From NCBI GenBank assembly GCA_029555345.1, contig JAKPSJ010000060.1:1-41926 (forward strand): 41,926 bases of DNA. Reading direction: 5' to 3'. The notes below the pieces were generated by a model. It was not told the DNA's origin, ran no database searches, and worked only from the letters and a program-made list of their open reading frames with translations. Below, piece after piece: positions 17,837 to 27,502 of this stretch. The number at the start of each line of letters is the position of its first letter. Positions within the stretch are counted from its first letter, which is position 1. A program made the position numbers and the translations under genes. The stretch comes from Methanobacteriota archaeon (lineage in GTDB: Archaea > Halobacteriota > Methanomicrobia > Methanomicrobiales > Methanospirillaceae).

Positions 17837-19573
17837 TTACCCCCTCTTCACCCGCTCGAGAAGCAGTTCCCGGATCTCGCGCTCGGTCCTTTCGAACTCC
17901 TCGCTCTTCCACCGGGCGGAATTCCACCCCCTGAAGAGCTGCCGCAACTGCTGGAAGAAATGGCGAGCGGTATCCTTATCTTCGAAATCGAATTCTGATT
18001 CGAAGATCTGGCTGATGAAATCGTAGATATACTCCTGTCGTTCCCTCGGCGTGGCCTCGTCGACAGGATCAAAAGCGTTCTGCTGCAGGTAGACGGAATC
18101 GAAGAATTCCGCCTCGAGGTATTCGATGTAATCGGGCAGCGCTGTCCCCTCTTCTCCAACGACTTTCATCATCTGTGCCACGTCGTTGCCCTTGCGAAGG
18201 ATCATGAGCCCCCGTTCCCTCTGTTTCTCATCGATGAAACTGGAGTACTTGCTCCAGCTTATCAGCGGGTCGATGGCCGGGTAGCGGCGGGCATCGGAAC
18301 GGCTGCGCGAGAGTCCGTGGAACGCACCCACCACTTTCAGTGTCGCCTGCGTGACGGGCTCTTCGAAATTGCCGCCGGCAGGGCTGACCGCTCCGCCAAT
18401 TGTGATCGATCCGGTCGAGCCATCGTTCAACCGCACGACACCGGCCCTTTCGTAGAACGAGGCGATGTGCGATTCCAGATACGCGGGAAAAGCTTCTTCA
18501 CCGGGTATCTCTTCCAGCCGCCCGGACATCTCCCGTATGGCCTGCGCCCACCGGGAGGTGGAGTCGGCGAGCAGCAGAACGTGGAGGCCCATCTGCCTGT
18601 AATATTCGGCTATGGTCACTGCCGTGTAAACACTCGACTCCCTCGCCGCAACAGGCATGGAGCTCGTATTGCTTATGATCACAGTCCGGTCGCTCAACGG
18701 GCGGTTGGTCCTGGGATCGATGATGTTCGGGAAGGTTTTCAGCGTTTCGACCACTTCCCCGGCACGCTCCCCGCATGCCGCGATGACCACCACGTCCACC
18801 TCGGCATGCCGGCTTATGAGTTGCTGCAGCACAGTTTTGCCAGATCCGAACGGGCCGGGTATGCAGTACGTCCCGCCCAGTGCCACGGGAAAGAGGGTGT
18901 CGATGATCCGCATCTTCGTGACCAGCGGCTCCCCGGACCGCAATTTTTCGCGGTACGCCCGGATCGGGATCTTGACCGGCCATTCCTGGGTGAGGGAGAC
19001 GGGGTGGGTCTTTCCATTCGTATCGCGCAAGCGGGCGATCTCCTGGTGCGGGGTGCAATCACCGGGATCTCGAATCGATGCGACCTCTAAATTTCCCTGG
19101 AAAGAGAAGGGGACCATGCAATAGTGCTTGAATATCTTTTCTACCACGAACCCGATCTTGTCCCCGGGGCGTACCCACGCACCGGGTTCGACGATGGGGG
19201 TGAAGTACCAGGTGGCACCAGCTGGGAGGGGCTCGATATACCTGCCGCGCTGCAGGAAATAGCCGCACTGCTCGGCGAGTTCGGGCAGGGGGTTCTGCAG
19301 CCCGTCGAATATCTGCCCCAGCAACCCCGGCCCGAGTTCGGCGGAGAGCAGTTCTCCGGTGAACTCGACCTCTTCTCCGATCTTCAGGCCACCTGTCGTT
19401 TCGTAGACCTGCATTTCCGCGACGTTCCCGCGGACACGTATGACTTCGGATTTCAACCGCTCGGGGCCATGCAGGACATACGCCACCTCATTCTGCATGA
19501 CCGCCGAATCGAAACTGGCAGTGACCATGTTGCCGATGATCTTCGTGATGCGTCCCGTTCTTGGTGCTGTCAT
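17837..19573 (-). CDS. atpA: V-type ATPase subunit A (catalytic head subunit)
   Basis: A 578-aa catalytic subunit that hydrolyses or makes ATP. It carries the P-loop GPFGSGKTV (about residues 240-248, Lys246), followed by '[18 protein letters not shown]', where the glutamate of GERAGE activates water, and '[46 protein letters not shown]'. The A-specific non-homologous region is present near 110-190. The wording of these motifs, and the gene neighbours, are those of bacterial V-ATPases as well as archaeal ones, so motifs alone do not settle origin. No intein is present. It lies one base from the DUF2764 gene and one from atpB. Confidence 0.96.
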   Translation of the reverse strand: MTAPRTGRITKIIGNMVTASFDSAVMQNEVAYVLHGPERLKSEVIRVRGNVAEMQVYETTGGLKIGEEVEFTGELLSAELGPGLLGQIFDGLQNPLPELAEQCGYFLQRGRYIEPLPAGATWYFTPIVEPGAWVRPGDKIGFVVEKIFKHYCMVPFSFQGNLEVASIRDPGDCTPHQEIARLRDTNGKTHPVSLTQEWPVKIPIRAYREKLRSGEPLVTKMRIIDTLFPVALGGTYCIPGPFGSGKTVLQQLISRHAEVDVVVIAACGERAGEVVETLKTFPNIIDPRTNRPLSDRTVIISNTSSMPVAARESSVYTAVTIAEYYRQMGLHVLLLADSTSRWAQAIREMSGRLEEIPGEEAFPAYLESHIASFYERAGVVRLNDGSTGSITIGGAVSPAGGNFEEPVTQATLKVVGAFHGLSRSRSDARRYPAIDPLISWSKYSSFIDEKQRERGLMILRKGNDVAQMMKVVGEEGTALPDYIEYLEAEFFDSVYLQQNAFDPVDEATPRERQEYIYDFISQIFESEFDFEDKDTARHFFQQLRQLFRGWNSARWKSEEFERTEREIRELLLERVKRG

Positions 19574-19574
19574 C

Positions 19575-20120
19575 TTACCGGTTTTCCTTTAAATGAGCCA
19601 ATGCCTGTTCGAGCGCGAGTTTCCGGTCAGCATTGCGAATCCTTTCCCAGCGCTGGAGAATCATCAACTTATAAGAATAAACTATCAAAGCCCCCAGGTC
19701 GAAATAATGCCCGGTGGCAAGATCGTCCAGGAACTTCCAGCGCTTTTCGTCCAGGAACTCTTCCGCACTGACAATGGATGGGTTCGCGTTTGCAGCCATC
19801 GCGACCGGTGCAAGGGAGGGGCCGCTGTACCGTTCGGGCCTCAGGTATGCTGCCGGCGCCACGTGCCTTCTATCGGCGCGGATTCTCACCAGCTCGTTTC
19901 TCAATGCAGTATCGAATTCGATCCACTTTCGAATGACGGGGTGATGATCGCCTTCCTCCGAATACTGGGGAGGGAGAGGCAGCGTATGCAGCGCTTCGAA
20001 GTCCTTTCCGGGAATGAACCGGTGGGCCATTTCGCAAAACTGCTCGAAGGTGAATGGAGGCTTCATCCCGAAATGGAGCGTCGGGAGGCTCGCAACCAGG
20101 TAGGGGTAAAGATCCGTCAT
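19575..20120 (-). CDS. DUF2764 protein of bacterial-type V-ATPase operons
   Basis: A 181-aa protein that I match to DUF2764, known from the V-ATPase operons of Chlamydia (CT309 position), spirochaetes and Bacteroidetes, where it occupies the place of subunit C. It starts MTDLYPYLVASLPTLHFGMKPP, continues with the family's 'FTFEQFCEMAHRFI' and a proline-rich 'LHTLPLPPQY', and ends in helices around 'DLATGHYFDLGALIVYSYKLMILQRWERI'. No membrane segment is visible. Between genes E and A, with 1- and 6-base gaps, it is surely co-expressed. A role as a C-like stalk connector is inferred; the operon shows no subunit C, F or G gene. Confidence 0.82.
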   Translation of the reverse strand: MTDLYPYLVASLPTLHFGMKPPFTFEQFCEMAHRFIPGKDFEALHTLPLPPQYSEEGDHHPVIRKWIEFDTALRNELVRIRADRRHVAPAAYLRPERYSGPSLAPVAMAANANPSIVSAEEFLDEKRWKFLDDLATGHYFDLGALIVYSYKLMILQRWERIRNADRKLALEQALAHLKENR

Positions 20121-20126
20121 GCGGGC

Positions 20127-20738
20127 TCACTTCTGGATTGCTTCCTGGAGGATCCCATTGAGTTTCGGCTTGAGATACCCCCCGATGTACTCGGCAAGGC
20201 CCTGGTCGGTAAAATCGTATGCCGATCGTCCGCGGTCGAAGCTGATGAGAAATCCCCCGGATATCTCACCCGAAGGCTTCAAGACGATGCCGCTTTTTGC
20301 CGCTTCACCCAGCTTGCCAAGAAAATGCTTCTCGAGGAGATCGAGATCCTCTGGCTTCAGGATGATCGTTATGTCGCCCTCCCCGCCAGGCTTGTAATTC
20401 TTCACTATCTCGACGATGAGTCCCGCAAGGGCTTCTGGTGCCAGGGCATGCTGGATATCTGCGACGACGATCCTCTCGAGCATTGCATTTATCTCGCTTC
20501 TCAGAGAAAGAAGAAAATCCCGCCCAGCCTGGGCCAGCAATGCCCTTGCTTTTTCATCTTCCAGGCGGATATTCTCCCGGGCGGCGGCGACGATCTTTTC
20601 GGCCTCGAGCCTCGCCTGGGCAAGGATCGCCTCCGCTTCCTGCCTTGCTGCAGACTCTATCTTTTGAGCCTGTTCTTCTGCGGCATTGATCCCTTCCTGT
20701 TTTATTTTTTCGATCAAATCCCCGATATCTTCCGCCAT
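20127..20738 (-). CDS. atpE: V-type ATPase subunit E (peripheral stalk)
   Basis: A 203-aa peripheral-stalk subunit. Residues 1-85 form an Ala/Glu-rich coiled coil ('EEQAQKIESAARQEAEAILAQARLEAEKIVAAARENIRLEDEKARALL'), followed by the globular C-terminal domain ('GDITIILKPEDLDLLEKHFLG', 'GGFLISFDRGRSAYDFTDQGLAEYIGGYLKPKL'). The wording of the C-terminal part is typical of bacterial V-ATPase E subunits. It is the first gene of the operon. A possible promoter is CAATAAAAG (about 20755-20763 on minus), and another, AAGTATTTG near 20783-20790, abuts repeat copy C. Confidence 0.9.
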   Translation of the reverse strand: MAEDIGDLIEKIKQEGINAAEEQAQKIESAARQEAEAILAQARLEAEKIVAAARENIRLEDEKARALLAQAGRDFLLSLRSEINAMLERIVVADIQHALAPEALAGLIVEIVKNYKPGGEGDITIILKPEDLDLLEKHFLGKLGEAAKSGIVLKPSGEISGGFLISFDRGRSAYDFTDQGLAEYIGGYLKPKLNGILQEAIQK

Positions 20739-20790
20739 AGAAAATGCCGTTTCTTTTATTGTTGGTCAGACTGGAATACAAATACTTATG

Positions 20791-20900
20791 CCCTCTTCGT
20801 CATCTCAAGGGGGTAAATGAAAATCGGGACGATCTCGCCTGGTGAGATGGGGGCGGCACCCCCTACTCACACTCAATGGCCCACTCAGGAAAGGGGAATG
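20791..20900 (-). repeat. Dispersed intergenic repeat, copy C (internally deleted)
   Basis: This 110-bp copy lies in inverse orientation to copy A. It keeps the right end (CCCTCTTCGTCATCTCAAGG then GGGTAAATGAAA) and the left part with its hairpin (GGGGGCGGCACCCCC, about 20849-20863) followed by CTCACACTCA and CACTCAGGAAA, but lacks the central block with the AACAACAAGCAAA segment. It sits between the divergent atpE and double-rubredoxin genes and may have reshaped one or both promoters. Confidence 0.65.
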
Positions 20901-21020
20901 CCAATAATCTCCTTATCGAAGATAATTGTACTCGAAGGGACCCCTGAGAGAATCCTTTATTGCCTCACTCGGTCTTCAATTTTATGTTGCACCGAGCAAC
21001 AGAAAACCTGGTGAACTGAT

Positions 21021-21377
21021 ATGAAAAAGATGAAGCCTTACAGGTGTGAAGTCTGCGGTTATATTTATGATCCGGTAAGGGGAGAACCGAAGAATGGTAT
21101 TCCCCCGGGAACTGCTTTTGAAGATCTCCCAAAGGACTATACCTGTCCCGTCTGTGGAAAAGCAAAGATAGGAAAGACTGCATTCACCGCGCTGGAAGCC
21201 CCATCAGGACGGTATCGCTGCATCGCGTGCGGGTACATGTACGACCCCGAGCGGGGAGAGCCAAAGAACGGGATTAAACCTGGAACAGCATTCGAAGATT
21301 TGCCGGACAGCTATGTCTGTCCTGTCTGCGGAGTCTATGCAAAGGTTGGAAAGAGCGCCTTTGTACCAACAGAATAA
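21021..21377 (+). CDS. Double rubredoxin
   Basis: A 118-aa protein made of two complete rubredoxin domains in tandem. Each binds one iron through four cysteines: Cys9, 12, 42 and 45 in the first, Cys67, 70, 100 and 103 in the second. Both have the [16 protein letters not shown] and GTAFEDLP signatures and are nearly identical in the middle, indicating a recent internal duplication. It carries single electrons in the cytoplasm, often toward rubrerythrin or flavodiiron proteins in oxidative stress defence; no such partner lies nearby. A GGTGA about 7 bases upstream supports the start. The gene diverges from the ATPase operon. Confidence 0.93.
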   Translation: MKKMKPYRCEVCGYIYDPVRGEPKNGIPPGTAFEDLPKDYTCPVCGKAKIGKTAFTALEAPSGRYRCIACGYMYDPERGEPKNGIKPGTAFEDLPDSYVCPVCGVYAKVGKSAFVPTE

Positions 21378-21383
21378 CTCTCG

Positions 21384-21391
21384 TTTTTTTT
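21384..21391 (+). terminator. T8 tract after the double rubredoxin
   Basis: Eight T residues begin 7 bases after the stop codon, followed by a short AACGTT-centred dyad (TTTTTCAACGTTGAGAAAAA, about 21387-21407). Both fit archaeal transcription termination; the dyad could also terminate or stabilise the message. Confidence 0.6.
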
Positions 21392-21600
21392 CAACGTTGA
21401 GAAAAAAATTCTGTTGATAAATTATGGAGAGTGGGAATTAGTTTGGCCGATTTTCAGTGCGATATTAGTCTATTCCCCAACCAATCTCCCGGCCATCTAT
21501 CTCTCTTCTCGTGACAGGTTTGCGCCCGTCATCGCGGCCACGACCGATCGGGATGGGGACTGGAATTCCATAGCCCTTTCACCCGCGTTCTCCCAGGAGA

Positions 21601-21993
21601 TCAGACGAGGTTCCCGTACTTGGAGGCGCAGGCATCCCTGTACGCGCCCTCGACATCGGACTCCGGCGGGTCGTACGCCTTCGGGACGAAACTTAGGATC
21701 TTTCGGATCCTTTCCGAGACCTCCCTCTCCCTCCCCCTGGCGAGCAACTGCTGGTCGCGGAGAGTTGCCCCGGCCGAATGGAGCGACTCGTGGCACCGGG
21801 AGCACAGGACGAGGAGAAACTCTTCCAACTCCCCGGGAGCCAGGCGGGACTCCTGGTCTGGGTCGCAGAAGCAATGGACCTCGAGCGAGTCCTCCTCTCC
21901 GGGGCTTCCGCATATCTCGCATCGCGACCCGACTGCACGCCTGATACCGCCTGCCTTTTCAGGGTGCGACAGCAGTAACCGGGACATTGACAC
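21601..21993 (-). CDS. HNH-like zinc-binding protein
   Basis: A 130-aa protein with two cysteine pairs, CEICG (about residue 25) and CSRCHESLH (about 63-71), enclosing 'DSLEVHCFCDPDQESR'. The spacing and the CxxCHxxxH ending look like an HNH-type endonuclease zinc site, but the central His-His-Asn catalytic pattern is not complete, so nuclease activity is uncertain. I chose the GTG at 21993 because GGAGGT lies 7 bases upstream; the in-frame ATG at 21987 is the alternative, and the frame is open to 22029. It stands alone, on the strand opposite to both neighbours. Confidence 0.6.
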   Translation of the reverse strand: MSMSRLLLSHPEKAGGIRRAVGSRCEICGSPGEEDSLEVHCFCDPDQESRLAPGELEEFLLVLCSRCHESLHSAGATLRDQQLLARGREREVSERIRKILSFVPKAYDPPESDVEGAYRDACASKYGNLV

Positions 21994-22251
21994 GATATCG
22001 ACCTCCCTTACTGGACAGGATAGGCCCACTCACGATAAATGTTGGCCTCCCGGATGGACTATGCCGGCCTTGCGATTGGTCAAGAACACGAAGGGCATTC
22101 TTCCCGGCGTTGCGGGTCACAGCTCGTGGAATCTTTTCCGCTGGATGTGATCTGAGCAGGCCTGGTGCAGCCCCCCGGGGCCCCGACCTCCTCTTGTCAC
22201 GGGATTCACCTGTACCTCCCAGCGGGGAAGGGATTCGAAGGAGAATGGGAG

Positions 22252-22419
22252 ATGCATCTCGTCCACGCTCCAATGGAATCAAAAGCGATATCGCTCGAGG
22301 GGGATGAGTATGGTGATGGTATCATGACGGCGAAGGGTCTCACCATCGGGAAGTGGGAGTGGGCTGGGGCCGACGTTATGGTGGTCCCGCATCCTGATAC
22401 GAGTAAGAGGGAGCCATGA
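22252..22419 (+). CDS. Small ORF coupled to the metallo-beta-lactamase gene
   Basis: I do not recognise this 55-aa protein (start MHLVHAPMESKAISLEG, end VMVVPHPDTSKREP). Its TGA overlaps the ATG of the next gene (ATGA at 22416-22419), a typical operon junction, and GGAG lies about 9 bases before the ATG at 22252. The frame is open further back to 22165, but those residues are Pro/Ser/Cys-rich and unlikely to be coding. It has no membrane segment or known motif. It may be a leader peptide, a small partner or chance. Confidence 0.45.
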   Translation: MHLVHAPMESKAISLEGDEYGDGIMTAKGLTIGKWEWAGADVMVVPHPDTSKREP

Positions 22420-23975
22420 CCTCGATCACTATCTATGACGGAGCGCAGGGGATCGGGGGGAACAAGATACTCGTCGGTGGGGAGGAGGGGAACCTCCTCC
22501 TCGACTTCGGGAAGAATTTCGGGAAGTACGGAGTATTCTACGAGGAGTTCCTCAGGAACCGGGACTCGCGGGGCATCCACGACCTCGTCCACCTGGACCT
22601 TATCCCGAAACTGAACATCTACCGGGCCGACCTCGTCCCCGCCGACCTCCCGATGTCCTCGTACCCCTCACCGGGGATCGCCGCTGTCCTCGTCAGCCAC
22701 GCACATGTCGACCACACGGGAAACATCGGTCTCCTCGATCTTGGCATCCCCCTCGTCGCATCGCCGCTCACGCTCGCCATCATGAAGGGGATCCAGGACT
22801 CAGGCAGCTCGTCGGCGGAGACCGACGCGTTCTACGCCTCGCCGAAAATGCCCATCAGCGAGTCGGGGCTCCTGCTGGAATCCGACAGGAAGATCCCCTA
22901 TACCTGCAGGACGAGCATCTGCACCGCCTGCCCCAGAGAAGCTCTCGTCGACTTCCTTTCGCATCGGCCTGGTCAGGACAGCCCGCGGGCAAAGAAGTAC
23001 CAACCGGCGGAGTGCCTTCCGCTCGACGGTTCGGCACTCCCTTTCAGGGTCACGCCCTACGAAGTGGACCACTCCATCTTCGGGGCGACCGCGTACCTGC
23101 TGGAGGGCGACCAGGTCATTGCCTACACCGGGGACATGCGGCTCCACGGGAAGCTCGGCGACAGGACCCGGGACTTCGTCCACCATGCAAAGGATGCATC
23201 GGTCCTCATCACCGAGGGGACACGGGCGGGCCGCGCGACCGGGCCGGAGGGGGAGCAGGAAGGCGGGGGCGCGACAAGCGAGAAGGTAGTGTACGACACA
23301 TGCAGGGCGGCATGCGACGGCGCACGCGGGATCATCATCGCGGACTTCTCGCCCCGGAACTTCGAGCGCCTGGAGACGTTTTCCCGGGTCGCATCGGAGA
23401 CTGGCCGCACGCTGGTCGTGACAGCAAGGGACCTCTACCTCCTCGACGCCATGCAATGCGCTGACGGCGTATGCCGCTATGAGTCGGTAGGAGTTTATGG
23501 GGAGCTCGTCAACATGGCGAAGAGGAAGTGGGAGACAGAGGTCGTCATGGACCGGGCATACGACCAGTATGTCTCCCACGGGGAACTCCATGACGACCCG
23601 GACGGCTATATCCTCTGCTTCTCCCTCTACGACATGAAGCACCTGCTGGACATCAAGCCCGACAGGGGTACCTACATCTATTCGTCCTGCGAGGCGTTCA
23701 ACGAGGAGATGGAGATCGATTTCCGGAGACTCTGGCAGTGGATCCGGAGGTTCGGGCTGGAGGCCAGGGGGTTCTCGCTCGACGGGAATGGGAAGCCCGT
23801 CTTCGACTCCCGGTACCATGCCTCGGGCCATGCGTCCTGCGAAGACCTTGCATGGGTCATCGATCAGGTCGATCCCGACATCCTCATCCCGGTCCACACC
23901 GACAATCACCAGTGGTTTGCCGACACCTTCGAGAACGTGCGGGTCATGCAGGACGGCGAACGCCTTGACCTCTGA
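22416..23975 (+). CDS. Metallo-beta-lactamase fold hydrolase, RNase J / beta-CASP-like
   Basis: A 519-aa metallohydrolase. Near the N-terminus is 'GNLLLDFGKNF', then the metal-binding motif SHAHVDHTG (94-102; His95, His97, Asp99, His100), later metal ligands around 'VDHSIFGATAYL' and 'AYTGDMRLHGK'. The C-terminal part ends 'YHASGHASCEDLAWVIDQVDPDILIPVHTDN', which matches the final RNase J-type motifs (GHAS..DL, IPVHT). An insertion near residues 165-205 holds a CxxC ('CTACP'). It should be an RNA- or nucleic-acid-processing enzyme, but the substrate is not known. Archaeal RNase J and aCPSF genes are usually distinct, so this may be a separate subfamily. Confidence 0.82.
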   Translation: MTSITIYDGAQGIGGNKILVGGEEGNLLLDFGKNFGKYGVFYEEFLRNRDSRGIHDLVHLDLIPKLNIYRADLVPADLPMSSYPSPGIAAVLVSHAHVDHTGNIGLLDLGIPLVASPLTLAIMKGIQDSGSSSAETDAFYASPKMPISESGLLLESDRKIPYTCRTSICTACPREALVDFLSHRPGQDSPRAKKYQPAECLPLDGSALPFRVTPYEVDHSIFGATAYLLEGDQVIAYTGDMRLHGKLGDRTRDFVHHAKDASVLITEGTRAGRATGPEGEQEGGGATSEKVVYDTCRAACDGARGIIIADFSPRNFERLETFSRVASETGRTLVVTARDLYLLDAMQCADGVCRYESVGVYGELVNMAKRKWETEVVMDRAYDQYVSHGELHDDPDGYILCFSLYDMKHLLDIKPDRGTYIYSSCEAFNEEMEIDFRRLWQWIRRFGLEARGFSLDGNGKPVFDSRYHASGHASCEDLAWVIDQVDPDILIPVHTDNHQWFADTFENVRVMQDGERLDL

Positions 23976-24149
23976 AGCGGAGGTGCCCGATCTCCTCCCC
24001 CGGTTGTCATGGACCACCTGCTCGGGCTGTATGCATGAGCGTTTCTGAACACGTACTGGTGCCATAGCCTGGGAGAGTCGGGGCTTCCCAGATATGTTCT
24101 TCACCATGCATGTCCAGGGTCTAGGCTTCGTATCTGGAGGAATCTGAAT
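23976..24149. other. Intergenic segment before repeat copy D
   Basis: These bases, with 24331-24441, flank repeat copy D and make up the remainder of a 466-base gap between the convergent metallo-hydrolase and groEL genes. I see no gene in it. The T8 tract after groEL is listed separately. Confidence 0.45.
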
Positions 24150-24330
24150 GGCCTCTTCGCTATTTCGAATGGATAATGAATTATGAGTGGGGGCTGCCGT
24201 CACCATGCCCCTGGTGCGATGCACTCTGCCGCATCCGAAAGGCGCCCCGGCAGCGGTTCAGAAACTGGCAAAACCAGGGACATCGCAATAATCTCGAATC
24301 GAATTTACCCGCGTGGAACGACGAAGAGGG
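24150..24330 (+). repeat. Dispersed intergenic repeat, copy D
   Basis: This 181-bp copy has the same orientation as copy A. It starts GGCCTCTTCGCTATTTCGAA and ends GGAACGACGAAGAGGG, so the ends are inverted repeats of each other (CCTCTTCG / CGAAGAGG). It keeps the GGCGCCCCGGCAGCGGTTCA block and the CAAAACCAGGGACATC block shared with copy A. It lies between two convergent genes, a place where a hairpin element could be tolerated or aid termination. Confidence 0.75.
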
Positions 24331-24398
24331 AAAAATATTGTATATCCTGTGAGTACTCCGGGAAAGGGACCTAGTCAGCCTGGTCCCGGCGGCTTTTC

Positions 24399-24406
24399 AA
24401 AAAAAA
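24399..24406 (-). terminator. T8 tract after groEL
   Basis: On the minus strand eight consecutive T residues lie about 36 bases past the groEL stop codon, at the expected place for an archaeal oligo-T terminator of the groES-groEL transcript. Confidence 0.55.
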
Positions 24407-24441
24407 GAGTGGTACCGGTCGCACCCGGGCCCGGCTGGAGA

Positions 24442-26061
<1,620 letters not shown>

Positions 26062-26340
26062 TCACCCCTGGACGATCCTTGCGACGATGTCCTTGAACGG
26101 GACAAATACGTATGTCTCTCTGTCGATCTCGAATGTCTCGGCACTGTACCCACCGTAGAGGATGTGGTCTCCGGGCTTCAAAGGCAGTGGAGACCCATCT
26201 TCGCGGGTGCCGACGGATACGACGGACCCCTGCTTTTTCTGTTCCCGTGCGGTTTCCGGGATGAAAATGCCGCTCTTCGTTCTTTCTTCCATCTGGATCG
26301 GTTTGACGAGAACCCTTTCACCGATAGGAATTATCTCCAT
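26062..26340 (-). CDS. groES: Co-chaperonin GroES
   Basis: A 92-aa lid protein for GroEL. It starts MEIIPIGERVLVKPIQMEER, has the mobile loop region 'TKSGIFIPETAREQKKQGSVVSVG', the roof 'PLPLKPGDHILYGGYSAETFEIDRETYVFVPFKDIVARI'. The ATG at 26349 is in frame but GGAGGTG ends only 1-2 bases before it; the ATG at 26340 has a spacing of 10-11 bases and gives a start typical for GroES, so I prefer it. Transcription likely begins near 26362, about 25 bp from the TATA-like ATATTTAAG (minus strand, about 26386-26395). Confidence 0.92.
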   Translation of the reverse strand: MEIIPIGERVLVKPIQMEERTKSGIFIPETAREQKKQGSVVSVGTREDGSPLPLKPGDHILYGGYSAETFEIDRETYVFVPFKDIVARIVQG

Positions 26341-26385
26341 CGTTTTCATGCACCTCCGGAAAACAGGTACATATCTGTCTCGAAA

Positions 26386-26451
26386 ATATTTAAGAATTAT
26401 CTAAAATATAAAAATGAATTAGACAAAATACAATATGTTTAAATATTATTG
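26386..26451. promoter_or_regulatory. Divergent promoters of groES and the winged-helix gene
   Basis: This AT-rich region has a leftward TATA-like element (ATTTAAG read on minus, about 26386-26395) for groES and a rightward one (TTTAAATATT, about 26438-26447) for the regulator gene. The second lies within an imperfect dyad, CAATA...TATTG (26431-26451), which could be an operator for the neighbouring regulator. No CIRCE element (TTAGCACTC-9-GAGTGCTAA) is present, so regulation is not the HrcA type. Confidence 0.5.
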
Positions 26452-26479
26452 AACAAAACCATTATCATGGGAATTGCAC

Positions 26480-26887
26480 GTGGTACGCGAGATCATCCTT
26501 CGCCAGGAGGACAGGCCGGTCCCGAGTAGCGGAGAGGACGAAGTGATCTGGTTCTGCCGGTGCCTCGGCATGGAGGAGGGGCGGGATACCGAGCGGATAT
26601 CTTCGCGTATCATCATCGTACTCCTTTCCCTGAAGGCATCGGAGGCAGGACTCTCCGTAGAGGAGATAAGCCGCGAGCTCGGAGTATCGCCGTCGCGCAT
26701 CTACCATCACATCCGAAAACTTTCTTCTGCAGGTATCGTCTACCGGCAGAAAAAGAGGATCTACATCAGGGGCAGGAGCATGAGAGCCCTCGTCCAGGAG
26801 ATCAGGAAGGACGCTCTCCGGATCCTCGATGACTTGGAGACAGCTGCAGGGAAAATCGACCAGAAGTACGGAATACCGCATCGTTGA
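26480..26887 (+). CDS. Winged-helix transcriptional regulator (ArsR/TrmB-like)
   Basis: A roughly 135-aa DNA-binding protein. The helix-turn-helix is 'GLSVEEISRELGVSPSRIYHHIRKLSSAGIVYRQKKRIYIRG' (about residues 57-98), with a beta-wing in the last part, followed by a helical tail ('ALRILDDLETAAGKIDQKYG') that may serve dimerisation. I chose the GTG at 26480; a TTG at 26474 is in frame, and the TATA-like box 33-42 bases upstream fits a leaderless start at either. It is divergent from groES and precedes the PsiE-like gene by 27 bases, so it might regulate the chaperonin operon or itself (inference). Confidence 0.75.
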   Translation: MVREIILRQEDRPVPSSGEDEVIWFCRCLGMEEGRDTERISSRIIIVLLSLKASEAGLSVEEISRELGVSPSRIYHHIRKLSSAGIVYRQKKRIYIRGRSMRALVQEIRKDALRILDDLETAAGKIDQKYGIPHR

Positions 26888-26914
26888 ACTGCAAGAACCG
26901 GGGGTCGTCTGTTT

Positions 26915-27391
26915 ATGGCAGACCTGTACTACCACAGCATTCACGACCTGTTCAGGAGACTGCTCGAGAACATCCAGGACATCATCGTGATCGTCATCTG
27001 CATCCTCCTGTTTGCGTTGATGACCAGGATCCTCTACGGTCTCTTCGAGAGCTTTTCCGGGCCGCTGAACTTCCAGTACATCGCGTCTGAATTGATTTAC
27101 ATCCTCGTGCTCGTGGAGATCTACCGGCTCCTCATCATCTACCTGCGCGAGCACCGCATCGCCGTCGACATCATGATAGAAGTCGGCATCGTCTCCGTGA
27201 TCCGCGAGATCATTCTCCACGGCATCCTGGGCATCGAACCCTTCACCATCTTTGCACTATCGTTCTTCCTCCTTTCACTGATGCTCCTCCTTCGTTACGG
27301 GGCAGTCAGGAAGGAAGAAGTCGAGAGAACTTCCCGCGACGATTTCCTCACCGAGCTAATGCGGACCCTGAAGAAGAAAGACTCTGCATAA
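26915..27391 (+). CDS. PsiE-like membrane protein
   Basis: A 158-aa membrane protein resembling the phosphate-starvation-inducible PsiE family. It has four hydrophobic segments (about 20-42, 55-75, 83-105 and 108-128), with 'ELIYILVLVEIYRLLIIYLREHRIAVDIMIEVGIVSVIREII' as the family core, followed by a charged C-terminal tail ('RKEEVERTSRDDFLTELMRTLKKKD'). Its biochemical function is unknown. It follows the winged-helix gene by 27 bases, so co-transcription is likely; a separate promoter appears before cofE. Confidence 0.78.
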   Translation: MADLYYHSIHDLFRRLLENIQDIIVIVICILLFALMTRILYGLFESFSGPLNFQYIASELIYILVLVEIYRLLIIYLREHRIAVDIMIEVGIVSVIREIILHGILGIEPFTIFALSFFLLSLMLLLRYGAVRKEEVERTSRDDFLTELMRTLKKKDSA

Positions 27392-27502
27392 AAACACCCC
27401 CTTCCTGGACAGTACGGTATGGGCGATCGCGAGTTTTCTTCGCCCGGGCTCCTTTCCCCTGGCCACTTTAACTTAATGAGGAAAAAGGGGCCACACTCTC
27501 CC

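Noticed and set aside
19593-20816. A 407-codon plus-strand frame opposite the DUF2764 and atpE genes
   Set aside because: It is antisense to clearly recognisable operon genes and ends inside repeat copy C.
22800-24224. A 474-codon open frame on the minus strand
   Set aside because: It is antisense to the metallo-beta-lactamase gene, starts within repeat copy D, and has no recognisable protein pattern.
26350-26479. A CIRCE heat-shock operator before groES
   Set aside because: The TTAGCACTC/GAGTGCTAA motif is not present; only an AT-rich dyad is seen.
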